A DNA stretch of 38,620 nucleotides from Pseudoalteromonas sp. HM-SA03 (GTDB lineage Bacteria; Pseudomonadota; Gammaproteobacteria; Enterobacterales; Alteromonadaceae), in NCBI RefSeq assembly GCF_002289345.1, contig NZ_NSDG01000015.1, forward strand, positions 577-39,196. The letters run 5' to 3'. The position numbers and the translations under genes are program-made. Below are positions 1-7,304 of this stretch, piece by piece (positions within the stretch are counted from its first letter, which is position 1; every line of letters begins with the position of its first letter). Below the pieces are notes generated by a model, which saw only the letters and a program-made list of their open reading frames with translations, did no database searches and was not told the origin of the DNA.

Positions 1-2
1 AG

Positions 3-209
3 CAGTTAAAAGAGGATTTGTGGTCTTGGGTTGATAGTAACGATGGTTACAACATATCTGTCCCAGAAGTAGCAAAGATGAGAATTATTTTGTGCTTAGC
101 TTATGAAGATAATCGCGAGTTAGAAGATGTTGGCTATTTTGAAGATTTATTAATAAATCTTGGCATCTCACATGAAGATGCATATAAGCGCATATTACAA
201 AGTGCTTAA
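3..209 (+). CDS. Hypothetical cassette protein, 3' end only
   Basis: This is the last 68 codons of a gene entering from the left edge, in frame from base 3 with no start in view. The visible part is acidic and helical-looking, contains no membrane segment, and ends at TAA 207-209 right where the first attC-like site begins. I do not recognise the family. Its position just before an attC marks it as cassette cargo. A TTG at 18 is an internal codon rather than a convincing start, because the frame stays open to its left and no ribosome binding site precedes it. Confidence 0.6.
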   Translation, partial: QLKEDLWSWVDSNDGYNISVPEVAKMRIILCLAYEDNRELEDVGYFEDLLINLGISHEDAYKRILQSA

Positions 210-293
210 AGGGCGGACACAAATAGCTTAGCTGTGCTCGTTCCTCACAAATTTTAGCCAACTAATTTTTGCCGTTTATTTGCGGCGTTATGT
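204..293 (+). repeat. attC site 1 (left core degenerate)
   Basis: The right core GCGTTATGT sits at 285-293 with the expected crossover between G287 and T288. The centre (about 226-265) resembles the other long sites, with GCTTAGC...ATTTTAGCC pairing. The left core expected near 204-212 is poor: GCTTAAAG replaces a YYYAAC-type sequence, so the exact left end is uncertain. Confidence 0.65.
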
Positions 294-307
294 ATCAAGG
301 TGTGCCA

Positions 308-706
308 ATGAAATATTTCAAATTTAGTTGCGTAATTCTTGGTTTCTTAATCCTTGTAGGTCTATTTGCTCCCAGTATGGTTGATTGCCCACCTCTCAAC
401 CAAAACGACGAAGCAGAACTTGATATTGAGATATTACAAACTGCAATTTCACTTTATTATAAAGACAATAACCGTCTACCAGAACATCTTGGAAATTTAA
501 ATGACGGCACTATTATTTACATAAAACGATTACCTCAAGATCCTTGGGTAATTGAGTATCAATACAGCGTTGTGTCAGCAGATTCATTTTTGTTGTGGTC
601 TAAAGGTTCTATTTTAAACAGTGATGCCTTAGTGTTATCAGCGTATAAGTATGAAGGTAATAGCTTCAAAAAAGTCGTTATCGCCAAATCAGGTTTTGGT
701 ACATAA
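308..706 (+). CDS. Cassette-encoded protein with a T2SS GspG-like C-terminal domain
   Basis: 132 aa from ATG 308. An AAGG at 297-300 is well placed for that start; ATG 290 is an in-frame alternative but lies on the recombination core. Residues about 5-25 form one hydrophobic segment. The rest looks like the globular part of type II secretion major pseudopilin GspG: ILQTAISLYYKDNNRLP, then a DPW motif (LPQDPW), then aromatic residues and a WSKGS stretch where GspG has its S-x-G end. The pseudopilin leader and its G/FTLIE cleavage site are absent, so it should not be processed as a pseudopilin; more likely a membrane-anchored relative. The TAA stop lies within the left core of the next attC. 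Function is not known to me. Confidence 0.75.
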   Translation: MKYFKFSCVILGFLILVGLFAPSMVDCPPLNQNDEAELDIEILQTAISLYYKDNNRLPEHLGNLNDGTIIYIKRLPQDPWVIEYQYSVVSADSFLLWSKGSILNSDALVLSAYKYEGNSFKKVVIAKSGFGT

Positions 707-800
707 CAAGCCAAGTCAACGGGACAATTTTGAGCTGGCTCCCGTCGCTTTGCTCCTAATTTTAGCCAGCTTAAAAGTAGCCCTGCTTGGGGCGTTAGGG
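701..800 (+). repeat. attC site 2
   Basis: Left core ACATAAC at 701-707, inner pair CCAAG (711-715) / CTTGG (786-790), and right core GCGTTAGGG ending at 800 with the crossover after G794. The central hairpin pairs GAGCTGGC with GCCAGCTT around ATTTTA. About 100 bp, VCR-like. Confidence 0.85.
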
Positions 801-806
801 TAGCAA

Positions 807-1781
807 ATGAAAACTGGAGTATATTTAGCATTACTATTTTTGACTTTTTCTTTGAATGCGAAAAACATCAGCACTCATACCGTAAGTAGAGATGATGGCA
901 CTAATATATCTTATTACCTCCTTCGATCGCTCCCTCAGTCACAGAGTGATACGTTGCTGTTGATTCTTCAGGGATCTGATTGCAACAGCGTTCTAAAAAT
1001 CGAAACAATATTTACAGATTATCAGAATGTTTGGCCAGAGGCAGACGTCCTCTTAATTGAAAAATACGGTATTGATAGCGCGCTGACCTATAGCGAAGAT
1101 GCTGAACGTAAAGACTGTCCAGCACAATACATTCAAAACGACAGTCCGGATCAGCGTGTGACTGACGTTATGAAAGTTTTAGACTTTATACGGAAACAAA
1201 ATAAATACTCTAATCTTGTTGTTCTAGGTGGTAGTGAAGGGGCAATTATAGCGAATTTAGTATCAGCGACAATTGACGGTATAACTGCAACAATCTCTTT
1301 CAATGGAGGGGGGAGAAAGTTCATTGATGATGTCACACACAATATTTCTGCCACCGCTGCAAATAGTACAGAAGCGGAAGCAAGTATCATTGGTTTTAAA
1401 GAGTTTTCAAATCACATTCTTAACAACAAACCAGATAAGCTCGAAGTAAGTGGACATGGTTACAAGTGGTGGCGGCAGATGCTATCTATTGATCAATTTG
1501 ACGTTCTAAAAAAGGTGAACACACCTTTGCTTATTCTTCAAGGGGGTGGAGATTTATCTGTATCATCCGACAAAGTCGATGAAATGATCACTAACCTTAG
1601 AGAGATTAAAAAGCAAAACATTGAATACCGAAGATATGAAGCGCTCGATCATGGGTTCGCGAATATTAACGGCGAAAGCATGCGCGAAAAGATAGTAAGC
1701 GATATAAATAGTTGGTTAAAGACCAAGCTTGTAAACCCTAACAAATCAATGCAGCCGACCGCTAACGCGTCGACTGATTGA
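807..1781 (+). CDS. Secreted alpha/beta hydrolase (gene-cassette cargo)
   Basis: 324 aa from ATG 807; AGGG of the attC right core (797-800) can serve as ribosome binding site. Residues 1-18 form a signal peptide (hydrophobic LALLFLTFSLNA). The alpha/beta hydrolase fold is indicated by the nucleophile elbow GGSEG with Ser143, the acid in QGGGDL (Asp249) and His282 in LDHGF, in the order and spacing of a Ser-Asp-His triad. This is closest in style to the dipeptidyl-peptidase/acyl-aminoacyl-peptidase or dienelactone-hydrolase branch; the substrate cannot be read from sequence. The last 14 residues or so (PNKSMQPTANASTD) are encoded by the attC site itself, so this tail is probably a by-product of cassette structure. 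It was likely acquired as a mobile cassette. Confidence 0.8.
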   Translation: MKTGVYLALLFLTFSLNAKNISTHTVSRDDGTNISYYLLRSLPQSQSDTLLLILQGSDCNSVLKIETIFTDYQNVWPEADVLLIEKYGIDSALTYSEDAERKDCPAQYIQNDSPDQRVTDVMKVLDFIRKQNKYSNLVVLGGSEGAIIANLVSATIDGITATISFNGGGRKFIDDVTHNISATAANSTEAEASIIGFKEFSNHILNNKPDKLEVSGHGYKWWRQMLSIDQFDVLKKVNTPLLILQGGGDLSVSSDKVDEMITNLREIKKQNIEYRRYEALDHGFANINGESMREKIVSDINSWLKTKLVNPNKSMQPTANASTD

Positions 1782-1792
1782 GGAGCTAGCAC
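1736..1792 (+). repeat. attC site 3, short, with altered right core
   Basis: Left core CCCTAAC at 1736-1742 matches the start of its own cassette (GTTAGGG, 794-800). The arms around 1748-1780 form an imperfect palindrome (CAATGCAGCCGAC against GTCGACTGATTG). The right core reads GGAGCTAGCAC instead of the expected GGCGTTAGCAC, two changes (C to A at 1784, T to C at 1786), one of them inside the normally invariant GTT. At 57 bp it is a different, shorter class than its neighbours. Confidence 0.7.
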
Positions 1793-1806
1793 TATATGAG
1801 GTTACG

Positions 1807-2291
1807 ATGAAAGTGGTAAGGCATGTAGAACCTAAAATTTATTATCAGGCAGAAGCATTTCATATTGCGGCAGACGTATTACATGAATCAGAGCTAATGA
1901 AGTATCGCGGTGCGCCTTTTATAGTATAGTAAATGCTAGTTTCGCGCTTGAACTATATTTGAAATGTTTTGATGGAAAGACAGTTTTAAAAAAACCTTGT
2001 GTGTACAGCGAAGGGGTTGTTCAATACGAAAGAGTCATAGGCAGCGTTAGCCAACAAGGTCATAACTTACAGAATTTGTTTGGTGGTTTACCTTGTGAGT
2101 ACAAAGAGAAAATAGTGAGCAAGTTCGATGCTCTAGAGATGGGGTTATCTGCTGAAAGTTTCTTTGAAACAAACAGTAAACATTTCGTTTCATGGCGCTA
2201 TGGTTTCGAAGGCAATAATGGTAGCTATGTAGCATCTGAAGTGTTGGCAATGCTTTCTGTGCTGCAAAGTGTTGGTCAAGAGTACTTATAG
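1807..2291 (+). pseudogene. Frameshifted cassette gene (HEPN-like N-terminal pattern)
   Basis: Reading from ATG 1807 gives 38 codons of normal-looking protein and then TAG at 1927-1929. The +1-shifted frame continues to TAG 2289-2291. At the junction the 5-base unit ATAGT is present twice (1921-1930). Removing one copy fuses the frames into a smooth reading (GAPFIVNASFALELYLKCF), a pattern common in bacterial proteins with a HEPN-type helical start, followed by GHNLQNLFGGLP. The intact product would be about 158 aa. It is probably inactive unless slippage or a restart (TTG 1959) rescues the second part. Being the last cassette, it would be far from the integron promoter. Confidence 0.7.
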
Positions 2292-2390
2292 TGCTAACAA
2301 AAGGACTGAATAGTGATCCGCAACACTTGGCATTTTGGCTTCGCTCAAGTATAGCCAAGCGTTACTCATACCTTAATGCGGCGTTAGCCC
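2292..2390 (+). repeat. attC site 4, last of the array
   Basis: Left core TGCTAAC at 2292-2298, central pair CACTTGGC / GCCAAGCG around a TTCGCTC loop region, right core GCGTTAGCCC with the crossover after G2383. It follows the frameshifted gene's stop directly. Confidence 0.8.
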
Positions 2391-2595
2391 ATAGAAACCT
2401 TTAAGCGAAATTTGTCTAATACAGCCGACGACCAAAAACGTTTATGTCCAACAAAAAGTTTATTTGACCGCCCGCTATTCGCTCTTTTCGGCCATTAATC
2501 AGTTACGAGCGGTCAGATTTGGTTGAACTCATAACCCTAAACAGCCAGATCGTGTATGAGCCAGCGTCAGGTCACTTCGTCGACGTGCTCAAGTA
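2391..2595. other. Non-coding junction between cassette array and exporter gene
   Basis: No gene is apparent. A cassette starting with GTTAGCCC would need GGGCTAAC in its attC, and none is found, so the array appears to end here. The stretch 2521-2560 shares two short blocks (GGTTGAACTC; AGCCAGATCGTGTATGAG) with 34636-34670 near bkdA1. Confidence 0.5.
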
Positions 2596-3762
2596 TTAAG
2601 CCAAGTTAATGTAGTAGAGGCCGTAGCCCACGATAAATGCAGGCACTGCAGAGTAGATGGTGGCAAATAGCGCCGCCCTTGGTGCCAGTGCTATCGCTGG
2701 AAATAACGCATCGCCATCGTTAGCAACGGCATTGGCCGCCAGGGCACTAAATGGCACGACGCCTTGCAGGTACAGCGTTGTAACAACAATTTGGGGTCCA
2801 CAGCCTGGTAATAATCCGACAATAATGGCCACCAGTGGTGCATACAGCGCATAGTCTTTAAACCAAACCGCGAGATCAAGCCCTAAATACGCGGTAGATA
2901 GCTCGTAAAGCAAAAAGCTTGCAACGACCCAAGCGGTCACAAAGTGCGTATCCTGTAGTACTCTAGTGAGTTTTGACGGTGGGTCGCATTCACCTTCTTC
3001 ACAGGTGATATCTTTATAGCTTACGCCTTTTGAATTAAGTGCCCACACACACACAGCGAAAAGACATAATGCAGCACCAAGACAAGCGATTTCTGTATCA
3101 AAAGGTGCTAAGTCGACGTTAAAAGCAATCGCGAGTGCAATTGCAAGGCTAGGCAGTAAGCACAGCTTCCACACCTTACGGCTTAGACTAAACGCACGGC
3201 TCGCGTGTAAGGTTTCTTCTTCGACTTCATTGATGGTCTGCGGGACACAAAAGTCGGGTTTATGAATTAAGTGCACACATAGCCCACTCACGATACCCAC
3301 ACCAACCCCCATTGCTATGATAGTGAGGCCTGTCAGGGGCTCTTTGGCGAGTAGCAAAAACGCTGCATCTCCCATCGTCGCAGTAAGCACTGCGACAACC
3401 GAAGCAAAACTTGCTTGTTTTTTGGTAAATTGGGTGACCACGATAATTGCACCACCACAGCCGGGCAGTGCGCCCAATATTGACGCCATGGCGATTTCGA
3501 GAATAGGGGATTTGGTACTCAGATAGCTGAGATTAAGCTGTGGAATTCTGTCAACAAGAAAGTAGTACACGAGCAGGGTAGCGGCTACAAAAACGCTGAC
3601 TTGAAAGAATGCATCACTCAGCGCGCTGACCACAATTGGTCTCGCCGTTTCAAATGCTAAAAGTACAATAATAACGAGGGGTAAAATTAGCCGCTTGTTG
3701 AACAATAAACTCACCTTAGCGCCATGTGCTGGTTGAGAGTATCGAAGTAGAGATGAAAACAT
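2596..3762 (-). CDS. 10-TM metal (probably manganese or other heavy metal) exporter, ArsP_2-like
   Basis: 388 aa, inner-membrane protein of about ten helices. Two halves each carry an LPGCG motif (GALPGCGGAIIVV near residue 100 and GLLPGCGPQIVVTTL near 320), each followed by a polar G-D-A turn (TMGDAAFLL, NDGDALFPA). That layout fits the 10TM heavy-metal exporter family annotated as putative manganese transporter. A cytosolic loop around residue 255 contains CEEGECDPP, a possible metal ligand. I chose ATG 3762 over TTG 3771, although neither has a good ribosome binding site; a later TTG or GTG near residue 20 with AAGGTG upstream is another option. A near-consensus Fur box lies at 3810-3828, suggesting regulation by Fur or a Mur-like use of it. 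The metal is inferred, not shown. Confidence 0.75.
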   Translation of the reverse strand: MFSSLLRYSQPAHGAKVSLLFNKRLILPLVIIVLLAFETARPIVVSALSDAFFQVSVFVAATLLVYYFLVDRIPQLNLSYLSTKSPILEIAMASILGALPGCGGAIIVVTQFTKKQASFASVVAVLTATMGDAAFLLLAKEPLTGLTIIAMGVGVGIVSGLCVHLIHKPDFCVPQTINEVEEETLHASRAFSLSRKVWKLCLLPSLAIALAIAFNVDLAPFDTEIACLGAALCLFAVCVWALNSKGVSYKDITCEEGECDPPSKLTRVLQDTHFVTAWVVASFLLYELSTAYLGLDLAVWFKDYALYAPLVAIIVGLLPGCGPQIVVTTLYLQGVVPFSALAANAVANDGDALFPAIALAPRAALFATIYSAVPAFIVGYGLYYINLA

Positions 3763-3798
3763 AAAGTGCAACCCGTGTATTGTCTAAGTTGCACTTTA
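3762..3798 (-). promoter_or_regulatory. Perfect 11-bp inverted repeat touching the exporter start codon
   Basis: TAAAGTGCAAC (3762-3772) and GTTGCACTTTA (3788-3798) are perfect inverted copies separated by 15 bases. In the transcript the 3' arm runs directly into the AUG, so a hairpin would bury the initiation site; as DNA it could equally be an operator. It has no U-run, so it is not a standard terminator for the upstream peptidase gene. Confidence 0.5.
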
Positions 3799-3809
3799 AT
3801 TTCATTTTA

Positions 3810-3828
3810 AATGAAAATCAATATCATT
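3810..3828 (-). promoter_or_regulatory. Fur box upstream of the metal exporter
   Basis: On the minus strand AATGATATTGATTTTCATT matches the palindromic Fur consensus AATGATAATNATTATCATT at 17 of 19 positions by eye. It overlaps a second, weaker half-palindrome (TTTCATTTTAAATGAAA, 3801-3817), suggesting an extended site. It lies about 50 bases from the exporter start, just beyond the peptidase stop codon. fur itself is in this window at 28292-28738. Confidence 0.7.
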
Positions 3829-3832
3829 TGCA

Positions 3833-5458
3833 TTATTTTCTTTGGAACTCTGCGGTTGCTTTCCATTTCGGCCATGCTTCTTGCTCAGAGACATCATAGC
3901 CAACTTTAAAGAACAGCTGTAGATCCTGTATCGCTCCGCTTAAATCCCACTCTTCACGGTAACGATCGCAAGGCTGATGATAACAACCGCGCAAAACTAA
4001 ACCCATACGTTTACGGTAGGTTTCAGTCTCTTCATCACGTGCTTCGGTTCCACCGCCGGCGTACATTGCAGGCACACCCATGTTCGCAAATGCGAAGTGA
4101 TCAGAGCGATAGTAACCACCAGCGGCAGGACGTGGATCCCCTGAAACGACGCGGTCTTGCGCTTTTGCTGCAGTTTCTAGCATGTCATCGAGTTCTGATT
4201 TGCCAATACCAACCACGCTGATGTCTTTTACTTTACCCAATAAATTTAGGCTGTCCATATTGATGTTAGCAACGGTTTTCTCTGCTGGAATAACAGGGTT
4301 TGCAGCATAAAATTTAGAGCCTAACAGACCTTGCTCTTCAGCCGTCACAGCCAAAAACGTAATTGAACGGCTAGGGCGAGTTGGCAGTTTAGTAAAGGCT
4401 TCGGCTACCTCAATCATACCGCCTGTACCGCTGGCATTATCATGCGCACCGTTATAGATCTGGTCGCCTTTACGGTTTGGATCGGTACCTAAATGATCCC
4501 AGTGTGCTGAGTAGATGATGTGCTCGTCAGACTTTTTGCTACCTGGCAGGGTGGCGATAAAGTTATACGAAGTTGACTTTTTGATGGTGTTTTTGACGGT
4601 AACTGACGCGCTTAGGTTGCCCATATCAACGTGGTATGCGCCTGCTGCTGCTTTTTTCTTTGCAGTGTCAAAATCAAGTCCAGCCTTTTGAAACAGCTCT
4701 TTAGCAACGTCTACCGTTACCCAACCTTCAACCGCAACGCGGTCCATATTGTTATTTTCTTTTTGGAAGCCAAACTGTGGGCCACTCCAAGAGTTTTCTA
4801 CTACGCTCCAAGGATAAGAAGCCGGCGCTGTTTCATGAATAATGATCGCACCTGCTGCGCCTTGACGTGAGGCTTCTTCGTATTTATACGTCCAACGACC
4901 ATAATAGGTCATAGCTTCACCGGTAAATTTACCCGACTCAGGATTAGCAAAGCCAGGATCGTTTACTAGCATCACCACTGTCTTGCCTTTCACGTCTAGG
5001 CCTTCGTAGTCATTCCAGTCGTATTCTGGGGCATTTACGCCATAGCCAACAAAAACCAGCTCTGAATCTTTGATTGATTCGAGTTCACTGATACGGGCCG
5101 AGCCCATCACCATGTCTTTTTTATATTCGTAGTTTTTGCCACCGATTGTTAACGTCATATTAGGATCGGCTTCAAGCGAAACAAGCGGCACTTCTTGCAA
5201 GAAGCTGTTGCCATTACCAGGCTGATAGCCAAGCGCTTTAAAATGTTTGGTTAAATAGGCAAGCGTTAGCTCTTCACCTTTTGTTGACGGAGCACGGCCG
5301 CCAAATTCGTCAGAGGCAAGGGTTTTAATATGGGCTCTGAGTTGAGCATCGTTTATACTATTGTATGCAGTATCAATGTCTTGGGGGCTATTGCTAGTGC
5401 TAACACAGCCCGCCAGCACCGCCATAGATAGAGCGCTGAGCGTCAGTTTAAGTTTCAT
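3833..5458 (-). CDS. M28-family zinc aminopeptidase, lipoprotein
   Basis: 541 aa from ATG 5458, which follows an AAAGG ribosome binding site. The frame is open further upstream, but the lipoprotein signal begins here (MKLKLTLSALSMAVLAGC, lipobox cysteine at 18). The product is probably anchored to the outer membrane and faces the periplasm. A protease-associated (PA) domain is inserted at about 115-260. The M28 catalytic domain has the two-zinc ligands and catalytic residues in order: H319 and D321 (AHWDHLG), D340 (GAHDNASG), E374/E375 (TAEEQG), D402 (NMDS) and a final His in YRSDHF. It should cleave N-terminal residues from peptides. It ends just before the Fur box of the exporter gene, which probably has its own promoter. 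Confidence 0.9.
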   Translation of the reverse strand: MKLKLTLSALSMAVLAGCVSTSNSPQDIDTAYNSINDAQLRAHIKTLASDEFGGRAPSTKGEELTLAYLTKHFKALGYQPGNGNSFLQEVPLVSLEADPNMTLTIGGKNYEYKKDMVMGSARISELESIKDSELVFVGYGVNAPEYDWNDYEGLDVKGKTVVMLVNDPGFANPESGKFTGEAMTYYGRWTYKYEEASRQGAAGAIIIHETAPASYPWSVVENSWSGPQFGFQKENNNMDRVAVEGWVTVDVAKELFQKAGLDFDTAKKKAAAGAYHVDMGNLSASVTVKNTIKKSTSYNFIATLPGSKKSDEHIIYSAHWDHLGTDPNRKGDQIYNGAHDNASGTGGMIEVAEAFTKLPTRPSRSITFLAVTAEEQGLLGSKFYAANPVIPAEKTVANINMDSLNLLGKVKDISVVGIGKSELDDMLETAAKAQDRVVSGDPRPAAGGYYRSDHFAFANMGVPAMYAGGGTEARDEETETYRKRMGLVLRGCYHQPCDRYREEWDLSGAIQDLQLFFKVGYDVSEQEAWPKWKATAEFQRK

Positions 5459-5716
5459 AATTGCCTTTCTTTTACTTGTTAGGAACCCATAAGTAGTAAC
5501 ATAAAATGCGTAAAAGTTCGAGCGGGACAAGATGGCTAGAGGAGATAGAAATGAATGAAAATCCGTAGCTGGAACAGAACACTGCACAATTTTTAATAAT
5601 TATCTTAATTTTAGCATGTGATGCAGCCTGTTACGCTCATTTACAATTGGCTTTTGCCAAGTATCAGGCGCTTCAGTAAAATAGTCGGCTAATTGTATGA
5701 TAAGTATCTCAACCAA

Positions 5717-6517
5717 ATGAAAAAGTTTACAGCGCCTGAGGCGTGGCAGGTTGCATGTTTACATGCTGAGCCATTTTCCCATTTAAATCAGCTTTTTGAC
5801 TTAAAAAGTCAACAAGACTGGCCAAGCCCCCAGTGGCTGTCTTCGCACGTAAACAGCATTAGCTTGCAACAGTATGATACCCGCTTTGTGGCCGATGAAA
5901 CGATAGACTTTGGCGATAAATACTATGAAGAGATTATCTTTGAAACCCACCAGGTACCGACGCGTAGTCAAAATTGGCACGACTTATTTGGTGCGTTGAT
6001 TTGGTGTTTATTCCCAAAAACAAAAGCTTTGTTAAATGCCCTACATATCGAAGAAATAGCGCAGTTTGGTTTAAAGCAGCGGAGTAAAAAGCGTAACGCG
6101 TTAACACTCTTTGATGAGTGTGGTTTGGTGTTGGCAATCGATGATGATAAATGGCGTGATGCCTTTAAATCACACCAATGGCTGAATGTATTTTACGATA
6201 ATTGCTCAGAATGGCAGCAAAACCTAAAGCCTTTCGTATTTGGCCACGCAAACTACGAGATGCTAACCAATCCCTTTATTGGGCTGACGGGAAAACTGGT
6301 GTGTATCAATGTTGATGCTGCATTTTGGCAACTTTCACTAAGCGAACAATATCGTTGGTTAGATGATAAATTGGTCGCACTGATCAATGACGGGCTGCTT
6401 GAAGACAATACCAAAATGTCACCCATTCCGCTGCTTGGGATCCCAAACTGGCATGAGCCACAAGATTTAGAATTTTATCAAAATACGGACTATTTCAGGC
6501 CGAAAAGAAGGAAGTAG
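5717..6517 (+). CDS. DUF3025 family protein
   Basis: 266 aa from ATG 5717 (TTG 5693 in the same frame is possible; neither has a clear ribosome binding site). It matches my memory of DUF3025, with the hallmark blocks NWHDLFGALIWCLFPKTKALLN (about residues 90-111) and a RNALTLFDECG stretch. Soluble, no signal peptide, function unknown for the family. It ends one base before the ABC transporter gene start, with that gene's ribosome binding site (AGGAAG) in its final codons, so the three genes 5717-8505 are probably one operon. It is divergent from the M28 peptidase gene. Confidence 0.75.
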   Translation: MKKFTAPEAWQVACLHAEPFSHLNQLFDLKSQQDWPSPQWLSSHVNSISLQQYDTRFVADETIDFGDKYYEEIIFETHQVPTRSQNWHDLFGALIWCLFPKTKALLNALHIEEIAQFGLKQRSKKRNALTLFDECGLVLAIDDDKWRDAFKSHQWLNVFYDNCSEWQQNLKPFVFGHANYEMLTNPFIGLTGKLVCINVDAAFWQLSLSEQYRWLDDKLVALINDGLLEDNTKMSPIPLLGIPNWHEPQDLEFYQNTDYFRPKRRK

Positions 6518-6518
6518 C

Positions 6519-7304
6519 ATGATAGCTATCAATGGATTAAAAAAGCGATTTGTCCTGACTCGCGAGCATAAAAAGAAAAAGAGTCAGACGGATCCTCGTG
6601 AGCGTGATGGTTTTTTTCACAGTGTAGAAGAGGTCAACCTGCACTGTGGACAAGGCGAAGTACTTGGATTGCTCGGCCCCAATGGGGCGGGAAAAACCAC
6701 CACTTTGCGTATGCTCTCAACTGCACTGACGCCGGACGCCGGTACTATCTTAGTGGATGGTCAGGATATTGTGAAAAAGCCAGTCGTTGCACGCAAAGCC
6801 ATCGGTTTTTTATCAGGGTCAACTGGTTTATATGGACGTCTTACCGCCAAAGAAAATGTTGAATACTTTGCACGACTTCATGGTTTAAAAGGAAAAGCAT
6901 TAAAAACGAAATGTGATGAGCTGTTTCAGCGCTTAGAGATGGAAACTTTTCTAGATAAAAGGGCTGAACACCTATCGACCGGTATGAAACAAAAGACCAA
7001 TATAGCAAGGGCGGTGGTACATAGCCCTAAAGTCGTCGTATTAGACGAGCCTACGACGGGCCTTGATATTATGACCACACAAACAGTTATCTCTTTTATT
7101 CGCGACCTCAAAGCACGTGGTACACCCGTTATATTTTCTACTCATCACTTAGATGAAGTCGCGTTATTGTGCGATAGAGTGTCTGTTATCGATAAAGGGA
7201 TCACCTGTTTTGATGGCAGTTTGGCTGAGTTTAAAGCAAAAGGGCAAAGTGAAGAACTAAATCAGGCATTTTTAAATTTGTTAACGGGAGCACAGCATGT
7301 TTGA
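6519..7304 (+). CDS. ABC transporter ATP-binding protein, NatA type
   Basis: 261 aa, the nucleotide-binding subunit of an exporter, acting at the inner face of the membrane. Walker A is GPNGAGKTT (about residues 53-61), the signature is LSTGMKQK, Walker B is VVVLDEPTTGLD and the switch His is in STHHLDEV. The N-terminus has a lysine-rich insertion (HKKKKSQ) before the core, as in NatA-like proteins. Its stop overlaps the permease start by 8 bases, indicating translational coupling. NatA-like pairs export sodium or other ions/drugs; the substrate here is unproven. Confidence 0.9.
   Translation: MIAINGLKKRFVLTREHKKKKSQTDPRERDGFFHSVEEVNLHCGQGEVLGLLGPNGAGKTTTLRMLSTALTPDAGTILVDGQDIVKKPVVARKAIGFLSGSTGLYGRLTAKENVEYFARLHGLKGKALKTKCDELFQRLEMETFLDKRAEHLSTGMKQKTNIARAVVHSPKVVVLDEPTTGLDIMTTQTVISFIRDLKARGTPVIFSTHHLDEVALLCDRVSVIDKGITCFDGSLAEFKAKGQSEELNQAFLNLLTGAQHV

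Larger units (their letters stand above)
1..2390 (+). mobile_element. Integron gene-cassette array, right-hand part
   Basis: Four attC-like sites lie in the same orientation (about 204-293, 701-800, 1736-1792, 2292-2390), each after one + strand gene. The key test is that a cassette's first bases (right core GTTRRRY) must be complementary to the left core of its own attC. This holds for all three complete cassettes: GTTATGT at 287-293 with ACATAAC at 701-707; GTTAGGG at 794-800 with CCCTAAC at 1736-1742; TAGCAC at 1787-1792 with GTGCTA at 2291-2296. The three long sites share a central GGC...ATTTTAGCC-type hairpin like Vibrio/Pseudoalteromonas repeats. No intI is visible, so this is either the distal end of a chromosomal integron or an integrase-less attC cluster. 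The array seems to stop at 2390. Confidence 0.85.

Noticed and set aside
2047..2358. 103-codon minus-strand open frame
   Set aside because: It runs across the frameshifted cassette gene and its attC, with unnatural composition and no ribosome binding site; a shadow.
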